Source: Candidatus Acetothermia bacterium
Lineage (GTDB): Bacteria; Bipolaricaulota; Bipolaricaulia; Bipolaricaulales; Bipolaricaulaceae
NCBI GenBank assembly: GCA_003552425.1
Contig: PUMC01000008.1
Coordinates: forward strand, 1-13,071
Direction: 5' to 3'
DNA length: 13,071 bases
Below are positions 1-5,729 of the stretch, in pieces. The number at the start of each line of letters is the position of its first letter. Position 1 is the first letter of the stretch. A program made the translations under genes and the position numbers. The notes beneath the pieces were generated by a model that saw nothing but the letters and a program-made list of their open reading frames with translations, ran no database searches and was not told the DNA's origin.

Positions 1-8
1 ACCTGACC

Positions 9-22
9 CCGGTTGCCGGTTG
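9..22. repeat. Tandem heptamer CCGGTTG x2 upstream of promoter
   Basis: Two perfect head-to-tail copies of CCGGTTG (9-15 and 16-22) lie just upstream of the -35 box at 26. A protein-binding role such as an activator half-site pair is possible, but a 14-bp direct repeat could also be chance. The rest of 1-25 shows nothing else. Confidence 0.3.
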
Positions 23-25
23 TCC

Positions 26-55
26 TTGACTTCCACACCGTCCACGCGCTAGACT
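26..55 (+). promoter_or_regulatory. Sigma70-type promoter of the trpXYZ-hyuAB operon
   Basis: The -35 box is TTGACT (26-31), followed by an 18-nt spacer and a -10 box TAGACT (50-55). Both match the TTGACA/TATAAT consensus well. The expected transcription start, 7-8 nt past the -10 box, is at 62-63. That coincides with the ATG at 63, so the mRNA may begin on the leader-peptide start codon. Confidence 0.65.
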
Positions 56-61
56 GCGCGT
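44..61. promoter_or_regulatory. Inverted repeat flanking the -10 box, candidate operator
   Basis: ACGCGC (44-49) and GCGCGT (56-61) are perfect reverse complements, and the 6 bp between them are exactly the -10 hexamer TAGACT. A dimeric repressor bound here would block RNA polymerase. The repeat is seen directly; the operator role is inferred from its position. CpG-rich arms of this length can occur by chance in GC-rich DNA. Confidence 0.4.
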
Positions 62-62
62 C

Positions 63-137
63 ATGGAATACACAACCGCGAGACGGAAGGAGGTGTTGCC
101 CGGGGAAGCTACATTCTGCTGGTACTATTTCGGATAG
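63..137 (+). CDS. Attenuation leader peptide rich in Trp, Tyr and Phe codons
   Basis: This 24-codon ORF runs from ATG at 63 to TAG at 135-137. Its last seven residues are Phe-Cys-Trp-Tyr-Tyr-Phe-Gly (codons 114-134), so four of the final five are aromatic. The stop lies directly against the 138-167 hairpin, and an intrinsic terminator follows. Leader peptides that make charged tRNA limiting for transcription have this layout, as in trpL and pheL. The predicted transcription start at 62-63 implies leaderless translation, which is known for trpL mRNAs in rhizobia. A strong Shine-Dalgarno-like run GGAAGGAGG (85-93) sits inside the ORF. The in-frame GTG 93 and TTG 96 are too close to it for good spacing, so it may be a pause site or a backup initiation signal. 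Translation is unproven; the aromatic clustering next to a Trp-type transporter is the main support. Confidence 0.7.
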   Translation: MEYTTARRKEVLPGEATFCWYYFG

Positions 138-167
138 GGCGTGACCTCGTACCAACGAGGGCACGCC
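138..167 (+). promoter_or_regulatory. Leader hairpin after the leader-peptide stop
   Basis: GGCGTG (138-143) pairs with CACGCC (162-167), and CCTCGT (145-150) pairs with ACGAGG (155-160). There is one A-G mismatch (144/161) and an ACCA loop (151-154). The helix starts on the base after the leader stop codon, so a ribosome terminating there would melt its 5' arm. Competing pairings are visible. Bases 92-101 can pair with 159-167 with one bulge. Bases 121-133 can pair with 175-187 at 10 of 13 positions, which would occlude the terminator's 5' arm. Which conformer acts as antiterminator is not settled by eye. Confidence 0.6.
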
Positions 168-171
168 GTAC

Positions 172-204
172 AAGCCGCAAGAATACCTTGCGGTTTTTTC
201 TTTT
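172..204 (+). terminator. Intrinsic terminator (attenuator) before trpX
   Basis: CCGCAAG (175-181) and CTTGCGG (187-193) form a perfect 7-bp stem around the loop AATAC. TTTTTT, C and TTTT follow (194-204). The stem can extend through 172-174 with the first U residues. It lies between a promoter and a ribosome-binding site, so it must be conditional for the operon to be expressed. Confidence 0.85.
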
Positions 205-220
205 GTCAAAGGAGAGGAAC

Positions 221-1189
221 ATGCGAAGAATGTTGATGTGTTTATCTGTCCTTGGAGTTTCGTTGGCTGCTACGGCAGGAACACTCACGATCGGCATCAC
301 ACAGATCGTCGATCACCCAGCGCTCAACGCAGCGCGTCAGGGTGTCATCGACGCTCTCAGCGAAGCTGGTTACGTGGAAGGGGAGAACCTCCGCGTGCTC
401 GTGGGGAACGCCCAGGGTGACTTCTCCGTAGCCATGTCCATCGTCCAGAATTTCCGGGCTGAACGCGTGGATCTTGTCGTCTCCATCGCCACGCCAACCT
501 CACAAGCTGCCGTACAGACATTCGGCGGAAGCGAGACACCCGTGATCTTCTCTGCCGTCACGGACCCCGAGGCTGCGGGCCTCCTTGGACAGCCCAATGT
601 CACCGGCATCTCCGACCTGATCGACGTGAGGGCGGACCTTGAGCTTCTCACGCGGCTATCCCCCGACATCCAACGGGTTGGCATCGTGTACAACCCGGGC
701 GAAGCGAACTCGGCGGTGCTAACCGAAGCAGCCCGGCAGGTGGCACCCGAACTGGGGCTGACCATCGTCGTTGCCGCAGCCGAGAACTCCGCTGCAGTCC
801 CCATGGCAGCACAATCCCTTCAGGGCCGCATCGACGTCTTCTACGTGACCACCGACAACACCGTTGTGTCCGCTCTGGAGGCGGTCGTGGACGCAGCCAA
901 CCGTGCCGGTGTCCCGTTCCTGATGGCCGACCCCACAAGCCTCGAGCGCGGTGCCACGTTGTGCACAGGGTTCGACTACTACGACCATGGCCTGATGACC
1001 GGCTCGGTCGTGCTGCAAGTCCTCGAGGGGACCTCCCCCGCGGACATCCCGGTGAGCAGACAGGCCAGCACCCAGTTGTGGCTGAACCTGGATGTGGCGA
1101 GTGCGATGGGGCTCACGTTCCCTGACGCTGTATTGGAGACAACGACCGGCGTGCTGCTGGGCGGACGGAAGTTCACGTTGGTTGAGTAG
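221..1189 (+). CDS. trpX: ABC transporter substrate-binding protein, TrpX type
   Basis: This 322-aa periplasmic or surface binding protein belongs to the family of COG2984/PF04392. The ATG at 221 is chosen because AAAGGAGAGG (208-217) is an ideal ribosome-binding site; an in-frame TTG at 188 would lie inside the terminator. Residues 1-20 form a signal peptide: basic MRR, a hydrophobic stretch, then an Ala-rich end near residue 19. No lipobox cysteine follows it, so anchoring is unclear. Family hallmarks visible are GITQIVDHPALNAARQG, the NAQGD segment, TPTSQAA, PVIFSAVTDPEAAGLL and NVTGISDLIDV. Relatives bind tryptophan or other amino acids and many remain uncharacterised. The aromatic-codon attenuator upstream supports an aromatic amino acid or a derivative as ligand. 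The permease gene starts 8 nt downstream. Confidence 0.9.
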   Translation: MRRMLMCLSVLGVSLAATAGTLTIGITQIVDHPALNAARQGVIDALSEAGYVEGENLRVLVGNAQGDFSVAMSIVQNFRAERVDLVVSIATPTSQAAVQTFGGSETPVIFSAVTDPEAAGLLGQPNVTGISDLIDVRADLELLTRLSPDIQRVGIVYNPGEANSAVLTEAARQVAPELGLTIVVAAAENSAAVPMAAQSLQGRIDVFYVTTDNTVVSALEAVVDAANRAGVPFLMADPTSLERGATLCTGFDYYDHGLMTGSVVLQVLEGTSPADIPVSRQASTQLWLNLDVASAMGLTFPDAVLETTTGVLLGGRKFTLVE

Positions 1190-1197
1190 GAGAACCT

Positions 1198-2085
1198 GTG
1201 GCATTACTGGTGCATGCGCTGGAGCAAGGCTTCCTGTACGGCCTCATGGCATTGGGCGTGTACATATCGTTTCGGGTCCTCCGGTTTCCAGATCTGTCGG
1301 TGGACGGAACCTTCCCCCTGGGAGCATCGTTGGCCGCGACGCTGATCTTCTCGGGTTGGGATCCGTTCACCGCCAGCCTGGTGGCTGCAGGGGCCGGCAC
1401 CGTAGCCGGAGCGTTCACGGGGATCCTGGCCAGCCGATTTAGGATCCAAGGGCTCCTAGCCGGCGTCCTCACCATGATCATGCTGTACTCCCTCAACCTG
1501 CGCATCATGGGGCGGCCGAACTTACCGTTGCTCGGCCGCCCCTCTGCGATTGGAACGGCGGCAAGCTGGCTTCCCCTACCCCCTGCATGGGCAGTGCTCG
1601 CAGCGGCGGGGCTGGCAGCACTGGCGGCGAAGCTCCTGATCGACATGTTCTTCCGCACCGAACTGGGTCTTGCCGTGCGAGCCGCTGGAGGAAATCCGGG
1701 GCTCCTTCAGGCGTACGGTGCCAACCCAGGGAACATGGTCGTGCTCGGCCTAGCCGTGTCCAACGGCCTTGTGGCCCTGTCGGGCGCCCTGGTCGCGCAG
1801 TACTCCGGGTTCGCTGACGTCAACATGGGTGTGGGGATTATCGTGGCCGGCCTGGCCTCGGTGATCGTGGGCGAGATGATCCTGCGCCCAAGAACGGTGG
1901 CCTGGGCCACCATGGCAGTGTTGCTCGGTTCGTGTCTGTACCGCGGGGCGATCTTGGTGGCGCTGCGCTATGGGGGTGCGCTCGGTTTCACCCCTTCCGA
2001 TCTGAGGCTCCTCACAGCGTTGGTCGTGTTGACGGCTCTGGTGGCACCTGTGGTTAGGGGAAAGCTGCGAAGGGAAGAGGCATGA
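1198..2085 (+). CDS. trpY: ABC transporter permease, TrpY type
   Basis: This 295-aa integral membrane protein of the branched-chain-type permease family (PF02653, COG4120) forms the channel for the TrpX-like binding protein. The start is GTG at 1198, with GGAG at 1189-1192 overlapping the end of the preceding gene. Long hydrophobic segments occur throughout. The N-terminal motif FRVLRFPDLSVDGTFPLGAS is characteristic of this subfamily. The loop AAGGNPGLLQAYGANP, about residues 161-176, corresponds to the region that contacts the ATPase in related permeases. The last four bases overlap the ATPase gene (ATGA), indicating translational coupling and equal output of subunits. Confidence 0.9.
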   Translation: MALLVHALEQGFLYGLMALGVYISFRVLRFPDLSVDGTFPLGASLAATLIFSGWDPFTASLVAAGAGTVAGAFTGILASRFRIQGLLAGVLTMIMLYSLNLRIMGRPNLPLLGRPSAIGTAASWLPLPPAWAVLAAAGLAALAAKLLIDMFFRTELGLAVRAAGGNPGLLQAYGANPGNMVVLGLAVSNGLVALSGALVAQYSGFADVNMGVGIIVAGLASVIVGEMILRPRTVAWATMAVLLGSCLYRGAILVALRYGGALGFTPSDLRLLTALVVLTALVAPVVRGKLRREEA

Positions 2086-2873
2086 GCCTGAGACTAGAGA
2101 ACGTCCACAAGAGCTTCGCTTTGCCTGGGCAACGAGTGCACGCGCTGCGCGGCATCAGTTTGTGCGTGAAGTCCGACGAGTTCATCACCGTCATCGGCTC
2201 CAACGGGGCGGGTAAGTCAACGTTGCTGGACATCATTGCCGGGGTCCGCCATCCGGACTCGGGGCGTGTATGGCTCGGGGACAGGAATGTCTCGTCGCGG
2301 GCGGCGCACCAACGCGCACGATGGATCGGAAGGGTATTCCAGGATCCGCTCAAGGGAACCGTCCCTGACCTCACCGTTGAGGAGAACCTCGCCCTTGCCT
2401 GCCGCAAGGGGTTGCGTGGCCTCCGTCCGGCACTGGGCCGCCGTAGAAGAGCCCTGTGGGCGGATGCACTGGCTCGGTTGGAGATGGGTTTGGAGAAGCG
2501 CTCCCAGGAACTCTCCGGACACCTCTCCGGCGGTGAACGTCAGGCCCTGACCGTACTGATGGCCACACTTGCCCGACCGAAGATTCTCCTTCTCGACGAG
2601 CATACGGCAGCCCTTGATCCGGCCAACGCCGATCTTGTCCTTCACATCACCCAAGAGCTTGTGGATGAGGGCAAGATGGCCACGCTGATGGTCACACACA
2701 GGATGGACCAAGCACTGTGTCTCGGGCAGCGCCTGATCATGCTGCATGCTGGGGAGATCCTCATTGAACTCGAGGGCGAGGCCAAACGCTGCCTCGGCGT
2801 TGGTGACCTCGTTCGACTGTTCCACCGCAGCGGGGTGAGCGACGACGCGTTGCTGCTGGAGAAAGCGCGGTAG
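2082..2873 (+). CDS. trpZ: ABC transporter ATP-binding protein, TrpZ type
   Basis: This 263-aa cytoplasmic ATPase (COG1101 type) powers the importer. All nucleotide-binding motifs are present: Walker A GSNGAGKST (39-47), a Q-loop in VFQDPLKGT, signature LSGGE (148-152), Walker B ILLLDE with Asp172 and Glu173, a D-loop in AALDP, and the H-loop His206 in VTHRMDQAL. The 'DEHTAALDP' wording is typical of the TrpZ subgroup. The start ATG at 2082 overlaps the permease stop. A 30-nt G-rich gap (GGGGGGTCAGGGGG-like, 2876-2890) separates it from the phosphatase gene; no terminator is visible there. Confidence 0.93.
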   Translation: MSLRLENVHKSFALPGQRVHALRGISLCVKSDEFITVIGSNGAGKSTLLDIIAGVRHPDSGRVWLGDRNVSSRAAHQRARWIGRVFQDPLKGTVPDLTVEENLALACRKGLRGLRPALGRRRRALWADALARLEMGLEKRSQELSGHLSGGERQALTVLMATLARPKILLLDEHTAALDPANADLVLHITQELVDEGKMATLMVTHRMDQALCLGQRLIMLHAGEILIELEGEAKRCLGVGDLVRLFHRSGVSDDALLLEKAR

Positions 2874-2903
2874 ATGGGGGGTCAGGGGGTAGGGTAGAGG
2901 GCT

Positions 2904-3680
2904 GTGTTGTCACAGCACCAGATGAGCGCACTGCATACGCTGCTCGGCGATCAGGGAAGGCTGATCTCCCTTCCCGGCGAGCGAACCGTTGTGTTCGTCG
3001 GCGATACGCACGGGGACTTAGGGGCAACGCAACACGTGCTTCAACGGTACCCGCCGCACACCCACACCCTCGTGTTCCTGGGGGATTATGTCGACCGCGG
3101 CCCGGACTCTCTCGGTAACCTGCAAGCGCTTCTTGAGGCCAAGCTCGCGCACCCTGACGATGTGGTGCTGCTCATGGGGAACCACGAAGGCTGGGCGGCT
3201 ACACCGTTTTCGCCTGCTGATTTCTGGCAGGACCTGCCGACCGACGAGTCCGCTGCGTGGGCTGAGCTTCTGTCCCAGCTGCCGTTCGCGGCCCATCATC
3301 CGGCTGGGTTGATGGCCGTGCACGGGGCTTTGCCCGATGTGATGGGTGTTGGCGAGATCGCTGCTGTCGAACTCGGTTCAGCGGACTGGCGGAAGATGAC
3401 GTGGGGTGATTGGGCAGAGGTTCCTGGGTTCGTGGTGGATCCCGGGATCCATGGCCGTCCGGCCTTCGGACGGGATTACTTCAACGAAGTGGCGGATCGG
3501 CTATCGATCAACGTGTTGGTCCGGGCCCACCAGCCACACGCCGCCACCTTCATGTACGAGAACCGCTGCCTGACCATCTTCACCTCCCGCGCCTATCCGG
3601 AGACGCGACGACAGGTGGCGCTCTTGCAGGCTGGGGTTGCGCTACGCGACGCACGCGATCTCGAGCTGCAACCTCTGTGA
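2904..3680 (+). CDS. PPP-family metallophosphoesterase (Ser/Thr phosphatase-like)
   Basis: This is a 258-aa, probably cytoplasmic two-metal phosphatase. The metal-binding blocks are intact: GDTHGD (33-38), GDYVDRGPDS (60-69), GNHE (92-95), His140 in MAVHG, and Arg207/His209 in VRAHQPH. GDYVDRG followed by GNHE marks the PPP group of PP1/PP2A/calcineurin-like phosphatases, which in bacteria act on phosphoproteins or on dinucleotides such as Ap4A. The C-terminal IFTSRAYPETRR corresponds to the 'SAPNY' end of PPP enzymes. The start is uncertain: GTG 2904 and TTG 2907 both sit behind AGAGG (2896-2900), and ATG 2922 is also in frame. It lies in the middle of a transport and hydantoinase operon, 12 nt before hyuA, and its substrate there is unknown. 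Confidence 0.88.
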   Translation: MLSQHQMSALHTLLGDQGRLISLPGERTVVFVGDTHGDLGATQHVLQRYPPHTHTLVFLGDYVDRGPDSLGNLQALLEAKLAHPDDVVLLMGNHEGWAATPFSPADFWQDLPTDESAAWAELLSQLPFAAHHPAGLMAVHGALPDVMGVGEIAAVELGSADWRKMTWGDWAEVPGFVVDPGIHGRPAFGRDYFNEVADRLSINVLVRAHQPHAATFMYENRCLTIFTSRAYPETRRQVALLQAGVALRDARDLELQPL

Positions 3681-3692
3681 GGGGGACGCGCG

Positions 3693-5729
3693 GTGCTGGT
3701 AGGTGTTGACGTAGGCGGGACGTTCACCGACCTCGTCTGGTCGGAGGACGGGCAGACCTACGCGCTCAAGGTGCCCACAACCCCTCAGCAGGAGGAGGGC
3801 TTTCTCCAGGCACTGGACATGCTTCGGGAAGTGCACGGCGATCACCCCACACCCGCACGGCTCGTGCACGGGACCACCGTGGCCACCAACACCGTGCTGG
3901 AGGGAACGTGGTCACCCACAGCACTCTTCACCACCAAGGGGTTTCGGGACGTCCTGGAGATCGGTCGACAGGCGCGCCCGGCGCTCTATGACCTCTTCAC
4001 GGACCGACCGCAGCCGGTGGTCCCCCGGAGCCTCCGCGTGGAGGTCCCTGAGCGCCTCGACCATCGCGGACGTGTTGTCCGTCCGCTCGACGAAACCGAG
4101 GTGCGCCGGCTGGCCCGTCAGATCAGCGGCACCGTGTCGTCCGTGGCTGTGGTTCTCCTCTACGCGTTCCTCAATGATCGGCATGAGCGTCGCGTGCGCG
4201 CTATCCTGCGGGAAGAGGGGGTAGAGGTTCCCATCACCTTGTCCTCCGAGGTGTTGCCCGAGTTCCGGGAGTTCGAGCGCACGTCGACCACGGTCCTCGC
4301 GGCCGCCCTCCGGCCGGTGATCGCCGGATATCTGGAGCGCTTGGTTGCTGGACTCCGGGAGCGCTCGATCGACGCACCGCTCCTTCTCATGAGTTCGTCC
4401 GGTGGTGTGGTCAGTGCCGACGAGGCCGCGCGTTCGCCGGCCGTTCTCCTTCTTTCGGGCCCTGCCGGCGGCGTGGAGGGCGCCCGGCGGATGGGTGCGG
4501 CCGTCGGCCTGTCGGACATGATCACCCTGGACATGGGGGGAACGAGCACGGACGTGGCGCTGCTACCGGGCGGTGTACCGCAACGGTCCCCGGAGCGGGA
4601 GGTGGCAGGTCACCCCGTGCGGGTTCCCGCTGTGGATGTGCACACCGTCGGCGCTGGAGGAGGCAGCATCGCCCACATCGACGCTGGAGGAGCTCTGCGC
4701 GTCGGGCCGTTAAGCGCAGGTGCCGTACCAGGCCCCGCTTGTTACGGCCATGGCGGATCCGCTCCCACCGTCACCGACGCGCATCTCGTGCTGGGTCGCC
4801 TTCCGGAGGACCATACGTTGGGCGGATTGCCGCCGTTGGACCTCGGCGCAGCACGTTCCGCCGTAGCGAGGGTGGCACGACCTCTGGGGCTCTCGGTGGA
4901 CGATGCCGCATGGGGCATCCTGACGGTGGCCGAGGCCACCATGGAGCGGGCTGTACGCGTGATCTCCGTGGAGCGCGGCCATGATCCTCGCGGGTTCACG
5001 CTCCTCGCATTCGGAGGGGCAGGGCCTCTGCATGGTGCTTCCTTGGCCGCCAAGCTCGGCATGCGGAAGGTGCTCGTTCCGGCGCATGCCGGCGCACTGT
5101 CGGCACTGGGCCTCATGTCGGCGGACCTCATGGTGACCTTGGTGCGTTCGGTGCTCCTCCCGTGGGCGGAAGCCCGGTCCGAGCACCTGCAGGAGGTGAT
5201 GAACGCGCTCAATGCGACGGCTGCCCGGCGCTTGTCCGCCGCAGGTGTGCCCGCAGCTTCAATGGTCTTTCGGTATGCGGCTGACCTCCGCTACCGCGGG
5301 CAAGGATTCGAGCTCACCGTGCCATGGGATACGGGCGATGCGGTGGCCCGGACGCGCGAGCGTGTCGCTCAGGACTTCCACAACGCACACGAGGCTCGCT
5401 ACGGCTACGCTGCTCCCGAAGAGCCTCTAGAGCTTGTGACCCTGCGGCTCACAGCCACCGCTCCCACCCATGCCCCGCCGCTCCCCCTCACCAAGAACGC
5501 TGGCCCAAGCCCCACACCATCCGCGACCCGCCCGGTGTATCTCGGTCCCCTGCATGGTTGGGCGACGTGCCCGGTCGTCGAACGACGTCGACTGTGCGCG
5601 GGTGCACACCTCCCCTCCCCAGCCGTTGTCGAGGGAGCCGACTGCACCTGCCTCATTCCGCCAGAGGTCAACGCACAAGTGGACGCGATCGGAAACCTCG
5701 TTCTGGAGGTGCTGCCCTGGACCCCATAA
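3693..5729 (+). CDS. hyuA: HyuA: hydantoinase/5-oxoprolinase family ATP-using subunit
   Basis: This 678-aa full-length subunit belongs to the family that includes N-methylhydantoinase A, the 5-oxoprolinase N-terminal half and acetone/acetophenone carboxylase subunits. These enzymes phosphorylate a carbonyl or amide to drive hydrolysis or carboxylation. An ASKHA-type nucleotide fold is evident: N-terminal GVDVGGTFTD (4-13), HGTTVATN, the middle SGPAGGVEGA, and LDMGGTSTDVAL near residue 280. HTVGAGGGSIA, PGPACYGHGG and C-terminal AFGGAGPLHG follow, all family signatures. The start GTG 3693 follows GAGGGGG (3679-3685). The substrate cannot be read from sequence. The operon context of an aromatic attenuator and a TrpXYZ-like importer hints at an aromatic hydantoin, lactam or ketone. 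The last 13 bases overlap hyuB. Confidence 0.93.
   Translation: MLVGVDVGGTFTDLVWSEDGQTYALKVPTTPQQEEGFLQALDMLREVHGDHPTPARLVHGTTVATNTVLEGTWSPTALFTTKGFRDVLEIGRQARPALYDLFTDRPQPVVPRSLRVEVPERLDHRGRVVRPLDETEVRRLARQISGTVSSVAVVLLYAFLNDRHERRVRAILREEGVEVPITLSSEVLPEFREFERTSTTVLAAALRPVIAGYLERLVAGLRERSIDAPLLLMSSSGGVVSADEAARSPAVLLLSGPAGGVEGARRMGAAVGLSDMITLDMGGTSTDVALLPGGVPQRSPEREVAGHPVRVPAVDVHTVGAGGGSIAHIDAGGALRVGPLSAGAVPGPACYGHGGSAPTVTDAHLVLGRLPEDHTLGGLPPLDLGAARSAVARVARPLGLSVDDAAWGILTVAEATMERAVRVISVERGHDPRGFTLLAFGGAGPLHGASLAAKLGMRKVLVPAHAGALSALGLMSADLMVTLVRSVLLPWAEARSEHLQEVMNALNATAARRLSAAGVPAASMVFRYAADLRYRGQGFELTVPWDTGDAVARTRERVAQDFHNAHEARYGYAAPEEPLELVTLRLTATAPTHAPPLPLTKNAGPSPTPSATRPVYLGPLHGWATCPVVERRRLCAGAHLPSPAVVEGADCTCLIPPEVNAQVDAIGNLVLEVLPWTP
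5705..5719 (+). promoter_or_regulatory. Ribosome-binding site and CTG start of hyuB
   Basis: GGAGG (5705-5709) lies 7 nt before CTG at 5717-5719, inside the end of hyuA. The codons after CTG read Asp-Pro-Ile-Thr-Leu, the usual residues right after the initiator Met in HyuB proteins. No ATG, GTG or TTG is at that place in this frame; GTG 5738 lacks a ribosome-binding site. Confidence 0.6.

Noticed and set aside
62..204. Metabolite riboswitch as the explanation of the leader
   Set aside because: I compared it by memory with purine, TPP, SAM, ZTP, guanidine, fluoride, glycine and THF aptamer core motifs and found none. The aromatic-rich ORF explains the layout better, though an unknown aptamer is not excluded.
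188..220. Upstream TTG start for trpX at 188
   Set aside because: It lies inside the terminator stem and has no ribosome-binding site. ATG 221 has an excellent one and begins a normal signal peptide.
2876..2903. Terminator or promoter in the G-rich gap after trpZ
   Set aside because: There is no stem plus T-tract and no -35/-10 pair; it looks like a purine-rich ribosome-binding stretch.
5324..5716. Long N-terminal extension of hyuB
   Set aside because: The frame is open but the translation is low-complexity Arg/Pro/Ser-rich text overlapping hyuA, and HyuB homology begins exactly at 5717.
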